This document shows, piece after piece, positions 38,545 through 47,626 of a DNA stretch of 64,000 bases. This stretch comes from Psychrobacter sp. TAE2020 (lineage in GTDB: Bacteria; Pseudomonadota; Gammaproteobacteria; Pseudomonadales; Moraxellaceae). Each line of letters starts with the position of its first letter. Position 1 is the first letter of the stretch. Made by a program: the position numbers and the translations under genes. Where the stretch lies: assembly GCF_018919485.1 (NCBI RefSeq), contig NZ_JAHLMU010000001.1:3097138-3161137 (forward strand). The letters are read 5' to 3'. Under the pieces are notes generated by a model, which was given only the letters and a program-made list of their open reading frames with translations, had not been told where the DNA came from and did not search any database.

Positions 38545-39261
38545 TTATTTGACGTCTTTCCAGAATTCTTTATTCAATAACCAAACTGGAATCAGTAATA
38601 CCAACAAGAATATGATTACAAAGAAACCGATTACTTGGCGATCATGACGGACAGGTTCAGCCATCCAAGCCATATAGTTAACCAAATCACCAACTTCAGA
38701 TTTAAACTCTTCATCACTTAGATCTTGTTGAAGATTATTCAACACATGAGGCATTGCCACGTTTTTAAGAACTAAGTTATTGGCCCCCCAAGGGCGGCTT
38801 GGATCTTCATAAAATGATAATAAGTAGGTATAAACCCAATCATCACCGCGCAGTCTAGTCTCTAAAGACAAGTCTGGAGGAGGAGCACCAAACCAAGACG
38901 CTTGAACTTCAGGATCAATCTCGGCATTGATATGATCACCGATCTGATCAGTAGTCACCATCAAGTACTTTTCGACCAATTCAGGCGGGATCTCTAAATC
39001 TTTGGCGATACGAGAATGACGAACATACTTGGCTGAGTGACAGCCAGCGCAGTAGTTCATAAACATCTTAGCACCGTTTTGTAGCGAGCCTTTATTGGTA
39101 AAATCAATAGGGGCTTTACTACAAGCTAGATGCTCAGTGTAACCTTCTGCATTGATAAAGTCGCCACATTCACCACCCTCTGCTGCTAGCGCAGTGCCAG
39201 CAGTAAAGCTCAATGCCACGCCTAAGCCTAAACCAGTTAGATATTTGATTAAGGTGCTCAT
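38545..39261 (-). CDS. petC: Ubiquinol-cytochrome c reductase, cytochrome c1
   Basis: The haem c subunit of the bc1 complex, 238 residues. A signal peptide ends near TALA, then haem site CAGCH within MNYCAGCHSAKYVRHSR. The axial Met is in the NVAMPHVL region, and a C-terminal membrane anchor (about 210-230) ends in LLNKEFWKDVK. Its ATG overlaps the stop of the cytochrome b gene by one base, so translation is coupled. Confidence 0.96.
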   Translation of the reverse strand: MSTLIKYLTGLGLGVALSFTAGTALAAEGGECGDFINAEGYTEHLACSKAPIDFTNKGSLQNGAKMFMNYCAGCHSAKYVRHSRIAKDLEIPPELVEKYLMVTTDQIGDHINAEIDPEVQASWFGAPPPDLSLETRLRGDDWVYTYLLSFYEDPSRPWGANNLVLKNVAMPHVLNNLQQDLSDEEFKSEVGDLVNYMAWMAEPVRHDRQVIGFFVIIFLLVLLIPVWLLNKEFWKDVK

Positions 39262-40487
39262 TAGTGACCTCCGGTGACACGTTCTGGTGGCTGTTTACAC
39301 TTCTCTATGGCAGTGTAAAACGGCATCAATAAGAAGAACAGGAAATATAATACGGTGAATACTCTAGCCATTACCGTAGCTGTTGGCGTCGTTGGCGTTG
39401 CCCCTAAATATCCTAATGCTACAAAACTTATAGCGAAGATAGTTAATGCAGACTTCGATAAGATACCTTTGTAACGCATAGAGCGTACAGGAGATCTATC
39501 TAGCCAAGGTATCAAGAACAGTACCGCAATCGCACCACCCATCGCTACAACACCACCAAGCTTATTAGGAATTGCTCGTAAAATGGCATAGAACGGAGTG
39601 TAATACCACACTGGTGCAATATGAGCTGGGGTTTTGAGTGAGTTTGCCGCTTCAAAGTTTGGTGGCTCAAGGAAGAAACCGCCGCCTTCTGGGAAGAAGA
39701 ATATCACTGCAAAGAAGCAGATAAAGAACACTACAATACCAATCATGTCGTGCACAGTGTAATACGGATGGAATTCAATACCATCTAGAGGTACACCGTT
39801 TTTGTCTTTTAGCTTTTTGATGTCGATACCATCTGGGTTATTTGAACCCACATGATGCAGAGCTACCAAATGCATAAATACTAAGCCGACTAACACTAAT
39901 GGAATAGCGACTACGTGTAGGGCAAAGAAACGATTTAGAGTGATACCTGAGATAATGTAATCACCACGTACCCATTCGGCAAGACCGTCACCAATCACTG
40001 GTAGTGCGGCAGGTAAATTCAAGATAACCTGTGCGCCCCAGAATGACATGTTGCCCCAGGGGAGTAGATACCCAAAGAAACCTTCTGCCATTAATGCTAA
40101 GTAAATACCCATACCGATAAGCCAAATAAGCTCACGCGGTTTTTGGTATGAACCATAGAGTAGCGCTCTAAACATGTGCAAGTATACTACTACGAAGAAT
40201 GCTGAAGCACCTGTCGAGTGCATATAACGAATCAGCCAGCCACCTTTTACGTCACGCATGATGTACTCAACCGAAGCGAATGCCCCTTCGGCACTTGGGT
40301 TATACATCATCGTAAGCCAGATACCGGTAACCAATTGGTTAACCAATACCACCATAGATAGCACACCAAAAAAGTACCAAAAGTTAAAGTTCTTTGGTGC
40401 ATAATACTTTGACATATGATATTCATAGGTTTCAGTCGCTGGAAAACGCGCGTCCACCCAGTGCATAAGTTTTTTGCCTATACTCAT
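39261..40487 (-). CDS. petB: Ubiquinol-cytochrome c reductase, cytochrome b
   Basis: The membrane subunit that holds haems bL and bH and both quinone sites, 408 residues. Paired haem-ligand His residues are in helix B (MHSTGASAFFVVVYLHMFR) and helix D (FALHVVAIPLVLVGLVFMHLVALH). The Qo PEWY-type motif is replaced here by the HIAPVWYYTPFYAILR segment: PVWY instead of PEWY. ATG 40487 is preceded by a strong GGGGAGG, so the TTG further upstream is rejected. One base separates it from the Rieske stop. Confidence 0.96.
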   Translation of the reverse strand: MSIGKKLMHWVDARFPATETYEYHMSKYYAPKNFNFWYFFGVLSMVVLVNQLVTGIWLTMMYNPSAEGAFASVEYIMRDVKGGWLIRYMHSTGASAFFVVVYLHMFRALLYGSYQKPRELIWLIGMGIYLALMAEGFFGYLLPWGNMSFWGAQVILNLPAALPVIGDGLAEWVRGDYIISGITLNRFFALHVVAIPLVLVGLVFMHLVALHHVGSNNPDGIDIKKLKDKNGVPLDGIEFHPYYTVHDMIGIVVFFICFFAVIFFFPEGGGFFLEPPNFEAANSLKTPAHIAPVWYYTPFYAILRAIPNKLGGVVAMGGAIAVLFLIPWLDRSPVRSMRYKGILSKSALTIFAISFVALGYLGATPTTPTATVMARVFTVLYFLFFLLMPFYTAIEKCKQPPERVTGGH

Positions 40488-40488
40488 A

Positions 40489-41073
40489 TTAAGCCTCCCC
40501 AACCGTTAAGATGGTACCATCCATACTATATTCTGGAATAGGTAAATTTAGCGGTGCTGGAACGCCACTATAAACACGACCCGCTAAGTCATATTTAGAG
40601 CCATGACAAGGACAGAAAAATCCACCATACCAATCATTACCACCTAAGTCAGTTGCACCAATATCAGGACGGTAGTTTGGAGCACAGCCTAAATGTGTAC
40701 ACACGCCTTCAACCACCAATATTGATGGATCTAATGAACGTGTAGGATTTGCACAGTATTCAGGTTGTAGTGACGCAAGAGAGTCAGGGTCAGAGAGTAA
40801 TGGAATTACTGGCTTTAAGTTACCTAACATTTCTTCCGTGCGTTTGACCACAAAGATAGGTTTGCCACGATATTTCACGACGATCATTTGACCTTCTTCG
40901 ACAGAACCAATATCTTGGGTAACTGCTGCTCCGGCAGCTTCTGCTTTGGCACTTGGATACCAAGAGCGCACAAAAGGGGTGGCAACAGCAGCTACCCCAG
41001 CGGCGCCAATTGCGGCAGTTGAGGCAATAAGAACTCTACGACGTTGTACATTAACGCCTTCGGCTTGGCTCAT
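40489..41073 (-). CDS. petA: Ubiquinol-cytochrome c reductase, Rieske iron-sulfur subunit
   Basis: The [2Fe-2S] subunit of the bc1 complex, 194 residues. An N-terminal Tat-like segment RRRVLIASTAAIGAAG with membrane anchor precedes the cluster motifs CTHLGC and CPCHGS. It is the first gene of the petA-petB-petC unit. The twin-arginine-type RRR fits export of the folded cluster domain. Confidence 0.96.
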   Translation of the reverse strand: MSQAEGVNVQRRRVLIASTAAIGAAGVAAVATPFVRSWYPSAKAEAAGAAVTQDIGSVEEGQMIVVKYRGKPIFVVKRTEEMLGNLKPVIPLLSDPDSLASLQPEYCANPTRSLDPSILVVEGVCTHLGCAPNYRPDIGATDLGGNDWYGGFFCPCHGSKYDLAGRVYSGVPAPLNLPIPEYSMDGTILTVGEA

Positions 41074-41657
41074 TAATACTTCCTCCAGGTGAATGAAATG
41101 GGATTATCCCACACTGGGTTTGTGTCTTAGAAATTTACAATGTCAGTTACCAGCCACTTTAGCGGTGCCTAATTTTGCTAATTGTTGCTATTCTAAGCTA
41201 TTTTGGTCATAAAACAAATTATTGTGTTAAAAATAAAGCAGACCCGATAGGCTATACTTGACTGGTAAACATTATAAAAATGCCTGTAGCCATTTTGTTA
41301 TCACTGTTTGAGACAAGATATACATTACCGAAGTTTGGGTATCGATTACCTTATAAATTATAAGGGTATTTAACAATAGGGAATGATACTTCAAATGAAG
41401 ACAATGTTCACTAACTTTCAGTATGTTTCGGTCAGGTAAATAGACAAAATATAGCAAACGTAATCTATTGTCACCTGCATGTCATTGTGGTTATAACCCT
41501 ATTTTTAAATGACAGCAATGGAAGATGTTTTCTAATCAACATATCTTCAAACTAAAAGTTTTCAATCAACAACTTTATATTTACTTAAGGCTATTGATTG
41601 TCAACTTAGAGATTCAGTCGGCTATACAGCATAGTGTAGCCTTCAAGCTAATATAGC
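41074..41657. other. Intergenic region upstream of petA
   Basis: 584 nt of AT-rich sequence that should contain the bc1 promoter. A GGCTA...TAGCC inverted repeat near 41619-41642, beyond the uup stop, may mark uup transcript ends but lacks a T run. A 61-codon minus-strand frame (41272-41457) has no coding character. Nothing else seen. Confidence 0.4.
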
Positions 41658-43595
41658 TTAACCTTCAAGCATATCCCAACGCTCAAGTTTGCCCATCATT
41701 TCTTCTTCAATAGCTAATAGGCGTTCGCTAGCCACAGTAGCCGCATCAAATTCTTTGATAAACCAAGAACCATCGGCTAGTTTCTGTTGCAGCTCAGCTT
41801 GTTCAGTCTCTAAAGCCGCAATTTCTTTTGGCAGAGCATCAAGCTCACGCTGGTCATTGAAGTTAAGCTTTTTTGCCGTTTTATTGGACTTAACCGCGGC
41901 TGGTGTAAGTTTAGCCGCATTCTTAGGAGCGACACTGTTAGATCTTGCTGCTTGTGCGGCTTGGACACGGTTTTTTTGTACTAAGTATTCTTGATAGCCA
42001 CCAACATACTCTTGCACAACGCCTTTACCCTCTGCGTCTTCATCAAATACCCAAGTGGAAGTGACTACGTTATCCATAAATGAGCGATCATGACTAATTA
42101 GCAATATAGTGCCGTTAAAGCTAGCTACAGACTCTTCTAAGAGTTCAAGCGTTGCCATATCCAAGTCGTTAGTTGGCTCATCGAGCACTAGAATATTAGC
42201 AGGCTTTAGTAGTTGCTTAGCTAGTAGTACGCGGTTACGCTCACCACCTGACAAGGCTTTGACAGGAGTACGTGCGCGCTCTGGAGCAAATAAGAAGTCT
42301 TGTAGATAGCTCATAATATGAGTTTTTCGACCGCCAACTTCGACGAAGTCTGAGCCTTCCGAGACATTTTGCGCCACACTAGCTTCTAGGTCTAACTGAT
42401 CACGCAACTGATCAAAAAAGGCGATTTTGAGGTTAGTGCCCAATTCGACATTACCCGTTTTGATAACTTCATCGTCAGACATATCTAGCAAGGCTTTGAT
42501 CAAAGTGGTCTTACCAGCACCGTTTGGCCCAATAATACCGATTTTGTCACCACGCATGATAGTAGTAGTGAAATTATCGACTAGCACATTACCATCATAT
42601 TCAAGGTGTAGGTTTTTGACTTTACAGACCAGCTTGCCACTTTTCTCGCCAGCATCCATAGTAATATTGACGTTACCGACTTGATCACGGCGACCACCGC
42701 GCTCTTCACGCAAAGCCTTTAGCTCACGAACACGGCCTTCATTACGGGTACGACGTGCCTTGATGCCTTGACGAATCCATACTTCTTCTTGGGCCAGTTT
42801 TTTATCAAAATTGGCATTATTCTTTTCTTCAGCTAGTAGTTGCAGCTCTTTAAGCTCTTGATAACGAGCGTAGCCACCTTCACCTTGCGTCACATCATAG
42901 CTAGTCAATAATCCACGATCCAGCTCAACGATACGAGTGGCCAGTTTATTCACAAAGGCTCTATCATGGGTGACGAATAATAAGGTCAAACCCTGCCAGT
43001 CTAACAAGAAGCGCTCCAGCCACTCGATACTATCAACGTCTAAATGGTTGGTTGGCTCATCAAGTAATAGTACATCGGGCTTAGTGACTAAAGATCGGGC
43101 TAATAGTACTCGGCGCTTACGACCACCAGACAATGAGGACAAGTCATCATTAGGATCGAGTCCCATAGTAGTGATTAATCGGGTAGCTTCACGCTCCAGA
43201 TCCCAGCCATGCACCGCATCGATATCATGCTGCAAGGTGGCCATGCGCTCACAGGCATCCATGTCGCCATCCGCACAAAGATTAGTCTGCTGGTTATAGC
43301 TGATGAGTAGATCGGCAGTGCGGCGACTGCCACCCATGACGATATCTAAGATGCGACCGCTAGTTTCAGGGACATCTTGCTCAAGCATAGCAACACGCAC
43401 ACTGCTGCTAGTGATGACTTCGCCACTATCAGGCTGCAAAGTACCACTGATCAGTTTGAACAAAGTAGATTTACCTTCGCCATTGCGACCGATTAAACAC
43501 ACACGCTCACCAGCGTCAATGCTAAAATCTACGCCGTCAAGAACGGGAGCTACGCCAAAGGCGAGATGAATATCTTTTAAATGTATCAGTGCCAT
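41658..43595 (-). CDS. uup: ABC-F ATPase Uup
   Basis: A soluble double ABC ATPase of 645 residues that acts on ribosomes or branched DNA intermediates. Walker A motifs GRNGEGKST and GPNGAGKTT, signatures LSGGRKRRVLL and LSGGERNRVLL, and Walker B VLLLDEPTNHLD and ILVLDEPTNDLD are all present. A linker rich in charged helix lies between the cassettes (KKLAQEEVWIRQGIKARRTRNEGRVRELK). A C-terminal coiled coil (about 570-645) typical of Uup follows a basic linker. Single gene. Confidence 0.93.
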   Translation of the reverse strand: MALIHLKDIHLAFGVAPVLDGVDFSIDAGERVCLIGRNGEGKSTLFKLISGTLQPDSGEVITSSSVRVAMLEQDVPETSGRILDIVMGGSRRTADLLISYNQQTNLCADGDMDACERMATLQHDIDAVHGWDLEREATRLITTMGLDPNDDLSSLSGGRKRRVLLARSLVTKPDVLLLDEPTNHLDVDSIEWLERFLLDWQGLTLLFVTHDRAFVNKLATRIVELDRGLLTSYDVTQGEGGYARYQELKELQLLAEEKNNANFDKKLAQEEVWIRQGIKARRTRNEGRVRELKALREERGGRRDQVGNVNITMDAGEKSGKLVCKVKNLHLEYDGNVLVDNFTTTIMRGDKIGIIGPNGAGKTTLIKALLDMSDDEVIKTGNVELGTNLKIAFFDQLRDQLDLEASVAQNVSEGSDFVEVGGRKTHIMSYLQDFLFAPERARTPVKALSGGERNRVLLAKQLLKPANILVLDEPTNDLDMATLELLEESVASFNGTILLISHDRSFMDNVVTSTWVFDEDAEGKGVVQEYVGGYQEYLVQKNRVQAAQAARSNSVAPKNAAKLTPAAVKSNKTAKKLNFNDQRELDALPKEIAALETEQAELQQKLADGSWFIKEFDAATVASERLLAIEEEMMGKLERWDMLEG

Positions 43596-43806
43596 AAAGT
43601 ATCTTAAGCTTATATATAGTAAGTGGAATAGGTTTTAGCCTGATAGACACCTTATTCTGACTAGAATAAAGGCGATGACTAAATCGCCGCCATTATAACA
43701 TGCTGCTATACCACTTTAGCGAGTGTACAAAAAACTTTATCCTGCTTACTGTAAACACAACCCTTGACCTTACTATATTATCAACAAAACAATTAAAGAG
43801 AAAACT

Positions 43807-44061
43807 ATGACTACATCGGCATTACCGCTTAATATTGACGCCCATGGGGAACTTACTGCGCAAGTGATTGAATTACAAATGACTATGGCTCATTTAGAGA
43901 TGACGGTAGAGCGTCTGGATCAAGTCATTACTCACCAAGACAAAAATATTCGTGATTTGCAACGTCAGCTGCAACTGGTTTATAAACAAGTGGAAGGTCA
44001 AAGCGGCGAGGAGGGCATTGCGCCATTCGATATCATGGCTGATCGCCCGCCCCACTATTAA
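43807..44061 (+). CDS. slyX: SlyX family protein
   Basis: An 84-residue coiled-coil protein with heptad-rich region QVIELQMTMAHLEMTVERLDQVI and the family's C-terminal RPPHY. Function unknown in all species. Preceded by AAAGAG at good distance from the ATG. Confidence 0.88.
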   Translation: MTTSALPLNIDAHGELTAQVIELQMTMAHLEMTVERLDQVITHQDKNIRDLQRQLQLVYKQVEGQSGEEGIAPFDIMADRPPHY

Positions 44062-44251
44062 TCGCTGTTATAGTGGCAGGGTAAAGTTAGTATCATAATA
44101 ACCGCCTTATGACTGCCTAGTCATAATAGCCAAATAGAGCATTTTGATGGTTGTCTTACTAAGCAAAAGACATTAATATTCTTCGCTCAAACTGCTGCCC
44201 AGCTATTAGCTAGCCGGAGTAGTGCAACAATAAGGATGTTTGGAGATCATT

Positions 44252-45493
44252 ATGCAAGCCACTTTTCAATTAAAAAAGCTTACTGTGGCTATCACAGCTT
44301 TTTCTATCGCTAGCGTTGCTAGTGCTGCTGGCTTGGATCGTTCGGGTCAAGATATTACTGCATTTCTACAAGATGGCTTGTACGCTGAGGTTAGCTATAC
44401 CTATCTAGATGCTGACGTAACAGGTACTGATGCATCAGGCCACAGCATCGACGATATCGCTGAGTCTTATGACTTCTTCCGCTATGGAGTAAAGGCTGAT
44501 ATTAACGATACTTTCAGTGTGGGTGTGTTGTATGACGAGCCTTTTGGGGCATCAGCTGACTATAGAGGCAATAATAATTTCGTCGATCAAAATCCTAACT
44601 CACCTAGAAATGGTGAAGGGACTAATGTCGAAGTGCGTACTGAAAGTATCACCGGTATCGTTGGCGCAAAACTTGGTGCTAATAAGAATTTTCAACTCTA
44701 TGGTGGTCCAGTTGCTCAGCGCGTACAAGCTGATGTAAAGTTACGCGGTTTAAGTTATGGCCCAGCTAATGGTTATACTACTCATGTCAGTGCTGACCAA
44801 GATTACGGCTGGCTAGCGGGGGTTGCTTACAGTAAGCCTGAGATAGCGTTAAAAGCGGCGTTGACTTATCGCTCTGAGATTGAGCATAACTCGCAAGCAT
44901 CTGAAAGCTATCCTTTGGCAACGATAATTGGTGGTTCTATACCGCCAGTAGCTGGTGGACCGTTTGCATTTCCAACAAACAGAAGTAGTGATATTGAGAT
45001 TACTACCCCTAAGTCAGTAAACTTTGATTTTCAAACGGGTATTAATCCAACGACGCTAGCCACTGCAAAGGTGCGCTGGGTACCATGGAGCGACTTTGCC
45101 ATCGTGCCGTCACTATACAATGAGGTGAGCACTGCTAATCCTGCCTATCGTCCTGATGGCTTGCCATTAGTGAGCTATGATAAAGATCAGTGGGTAGTAG
45201 AGCTTGGACTAGCTAAACGCCTTACACCAGCACTAGCCGTAACTGGTAATATTGGCTGGGATAGTGGTGCTGGCGATCCAGTAACGTCATTAGGCCCTAT
45301 CGAAGGTTACTATAGCGCAGGCCTTGGTGCTAAGTATAATGTCACTGAAAATTGGGCGATATCAGCTGGCGGTAAATACTTGTGGTTCGGAGATGCACAA
45401 GGACAAATACCTTCAAAGAACATCGTTGGTGAGTTTGAAGACAATGATGGCTATGCACTCGGTCTTAAGCTGTCTTATCAAGCTAAGCAATAG
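44252..45493 (+). CDS. FadL/OmpP1-family outer membrane transport protein, copy 1
   Basis: A beta-barrel importer of hydrophobic compounds, 413 residues, with signal peptide ending ASVASA. Mature N terminus AGLDRSGQDITAFLQDG matches FadL-family starts. The barrel strands end in a C-terminal aromatic/hydrophobic pattern DGYALGLKLSYQAKQ. ATG 44252 is preceded by TGGAG; the TTG at 44240 overlaps that site and is rejected. Its 5' flank (GGATGTTTGGAGA) is shared with copy 2, and the two proteins align over most of their length. Ligand unknown; long-chain fatty acids or other hydrocarbons are usual. Confidence 0.9.
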   Translation: MQATFQLKKLTVAITAFSIASVASAAGLDRSGQDITAFLQDGLYAEVSYTYLDADVTGTDASGHSIDDIAESYDFFRYGVKADINDTFSVGVLYDEPFGASADYRGNNNFVDQNPNSPRNGEGTNVEVRTESITGIVGAKLGANKNFQLYGGPVAQRVQADVKLRGLSYGPANGYTTHVSADQDYGWLAGVAYSKPEIALKAALTYRSEIEHNSQASESYPLATIIGGSIPPVAGGPFAFPTNRSSDIEITTPKSVNFDFQTGINPTTLATAKVRWVPWSDFAIVPSLYNEVSTANPAYRPDGLPLVSYDKDQWVVELGLAKRLTPALAVTGNIGWDSGAGDPVTSLGPIEGYYSAGLGAKYNVTENWAISAGGKYLWFGDAQGQIPSKNIVGEFEDNDGYALGLKLSYQAKQ

Positions 45494-45591
45494 CTTATAA
45501 AGCCAAATATCATATTTTAGAGTTTTTGATAAAAATTTGCCCTTAGTTTTTCGGATTTATCATTAAGGTTCAAATAGTTATCGATTTATAG

Positions 45592-45618
45592 AGCGATCCT
45601 TAGAGGGTCGCTTTTTTT
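45592..45618 (+). terminator. Terminator after FadL copy 1
   Basis: An 8-bp stem AGCGATCC / GGGTCGCT with T7. Its stem sequence is repeated in the terminator after copy 2, so the duplication included the 3' flank. The rest of the gap up to copy 2 shows nothing else. Confidence 0.85.
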
Positions 45619-45831
45619 ATATCTGTGATACAGCGTTATTTAAGTTGCAAGCTTTCTAACAGCTTTGTAAATACTATTTGTACTGTTCAGTCATATCCAA
45701 GAAATAAAGTACTTTAATTGTTGTTTTAGTGTCAGAAAGCAATTACTATTCAATTCAGGACGCCGTTTTTATATTTAGTAACAAATTAATTGTACTAACG
45801 GCAAAACAATGCGGATGTTTGGAGAGATATA

Positions 45832-47274
45832 ATGCGCCCTACTTTTCAGTTAAAAACCCTTGCGGTAGCAGTTGCTGCTTTTTCTGTTGCTAGTGCCGCT
45901 AGCGCTGCTGGCCTAGATCGTTCAGGTCAAGACATCACTGCTTTTTTCCAAGATGGACTCTATGCTGAAACCGTCTATACTTATATTGATGCTGATGTCA
46001 GTGGTAAAGACAGTGCCAACGTTGTTCCTACTAGCAATACTTATGTCGAAGGTCAGGACACTGGTGATATCGCTGAATCATACGATTTCTTTCGCTATGG
46101 GGTAAAAGCGGATATCAATGACACTTTTAGTGTAGGTATTATTTATGATGAGCCGTTCGGTGCTGCTGCTGAATATAAGGAAAGCAACTTTGTAGCTCAA
46201 AGTGGCGATACCCGTGAAGCTACTATTACGCGTATTTCTGGAGGTCTTATTGGTCCAAGTTCACCACTTGGTGTCACTAGTTTTGCTCAAGCACAAGCTA
46301 CAGTGAATGCTCTTCAACGTAAAATAGGACTAGGCGGCACTTTGACGCCGCAAGAGCAAGGTGCTTTAACAGCATTAGCTCCAGCAGTTGGCATTGTTAA
46401 TGGAGAGTTCGGTACGGCAGGTCAAAATACCAATGTTGAAGTACGTAGCGAAAACTTAACGGCTATCCTTGGTGCTAAGTTTGGTGCTAATAAAGAATTC
46501 CAAATTTACGGTGGCCCAGTTGCTCAGCGTATTCAAGCGGAAGTAAAACTGCGTGGATTGGCTTATGGCCCGGCTACTGGCTATACTTCAAACAGTAATC
46601 CTAATATGGACTATGGTTATATCGCTGGAATGTCTTATAGCAAACCTGAAATTGCTTTAAAAGCAGCGTTGACTTATCGTTCTGAAATTGATCATGATTT
46701 AGATGTCTCTGAAACCTATCCTCTAGCAGGAACCTTAGCAGGTAATCCAGCTGCGGCTACTCAGAATAGTAATTATCGTATTACTACTCCTAAATCCGTT
46801 AACTTTGATTTTCAAACTGGCCTGAATCCAACCACTTTAGCTACGGCTAAAGTACGCTGGGTACCTTGGAGCGATTTTGCCATTACGCCACCACTATATA
46901 ATGAGGTTAGTAAGCGCAGCTATGGTCCTAATGGTTTAAACTTAGTTGATTATGATGATGATCAGTGGCAAGTAGAACTAGGTGTGGCCAAGCGTATAGC
47001 GCCAGCACTTGCTGTTAGTGGCACAGTAGGCTGGGATAGTGGTACTGGTGATGAAACTACTTCACTTGGTCCTATCGATGGCTATTACAGCCTTGGTCTT
47101 GGTGCTAAGTACAACTTTACCGAAAACTGGGCAGTATCAGCTGGTGGTAAATACTTATGGTTCGGTGATGCCAAAGGTAGATTACCATCGGGTAAAATCG
47201 TTGGTGACTTCCAAGATAATGATGGTTACATCTTAGGTGCCAAGCTTTCTTATCAAGCCAAGCAAGGCTTCTAA
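45832..47274 (+). CDS. FadL/OmpP1-family outer membrane transport protein, copy 2
   Basis: A 480-residue paralogue of copy 1 with signal peptide ending ASAASA and the same AGLDRSGQDITAF start. It carries an insertion of roughly 65 residues (about 123-190, from TRISGG to VNGEFG) where copy 1 has only a short loop, and a longer first loop (SANVVPTSNTYVEG). These would be surface loops. C terminus DGYILGAKLSYQAKQGF. Tandem duplication followed by loop divergence is evident. Confidence 0.9.
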   Translation: MRPTFQLKTLAVAVAAFSVASAASAAGLDRSGQDITAFFQDGLYAETVYTYIDADVSGKDSANVVPTSNTYVEGQDTGDIAESYDFFRYGVKADINDTFSVGIIYDEPFGAAAEYKESNFVAQSGDTREATITRISGGLIGPSSPLGVTSFAQAQATVNALQRKIGLGGTLTPQEQGALTALAPAVGIVNGEFGTAGQNTNVEVRSENLTAILGAKFGANKEFQIYGGPVAQRIQAEVKLRGLAYGPATGYTSNSNPNMDYGYIAGMSYSKPEIALKAALTYRSEIDHDLDVSETYPLAGTLAGNPAAATQNSNYRITTPKSVNFDFQTGLNPTTLATAKVRWVPWSDFAITPPLYNEVSKRSYGPNGLNLVDYDDDQWQVELGVAKRIAPALAVSGTVGWDSGTGDETTSLGPIDGYYSLGLGAKYNFTENWAVSAGGKYLWFGDAKGRLPSGKIVGDFQDNDGYILGAKLSYQAKQGF

Positions 47275-47316
47275 GCGCTAAACGCATAGTAAAACTACTC
47301 TAAGAGTTACTATAAG

Positions 47317-47343
47317 AAAGCGATCCTAAAGGGTCGCTTTTTT
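47317..47343 (+). terminator. Terminator after FadL copy 2
   Basis: Stem AGCGATCC / GGGTCGCT with loop TAAA, then TTTTTT. Confidence 0.85.
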
Positions 47344-47559
47344 GTGGCTGTGATTTACGCAAGGTAAAGTAACTAGCGGGTGAAATACTATGGAAGTGAA
47401 TAGATAACAGTAGTCATTATTTTGGGTCTAAATGGCCGTTGATTCAATGGTGAATAGTCCACTTCATAGCTGATGATAGTAGCAAAAGCATTACGCTAAA
47501 ATCACCAACTTACCAAGATTCTGTTAGCTGGAAAAACTAAATACTAGTATAGATAGCCA

Positions 47560-47593
47560 ATAAAAAACCTCGCTACCGTAACAGCAACGAAGT
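47560..47593 (-). terminator. putP terminator
   Basis: A 9-bp stem with wobble pairs (CTTCGTTGC / GTAGCGAGG on the minus strand) followed by TTTTTTATT, just after the putP stop. The remaining sequence between the two convergent genes holds no other feature. Confidence 0.75.
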
Positions 47594-47626
47594 TTGTAAT
47601 TATGATTTATAGTAAATAAGCTAAGC

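Noticed and set aside
41272..41457. A 61-codon minus-strand frame upstream of petA
   Set aside because: AT-rich, no ribosome binding site, no recognisable protein pattern, and located where the bc1 promoter should be.
42109..43569. Plus-strand frames opposite uup
   Set aside because: Antisense shadows of a well-conserved ABC-F gene.
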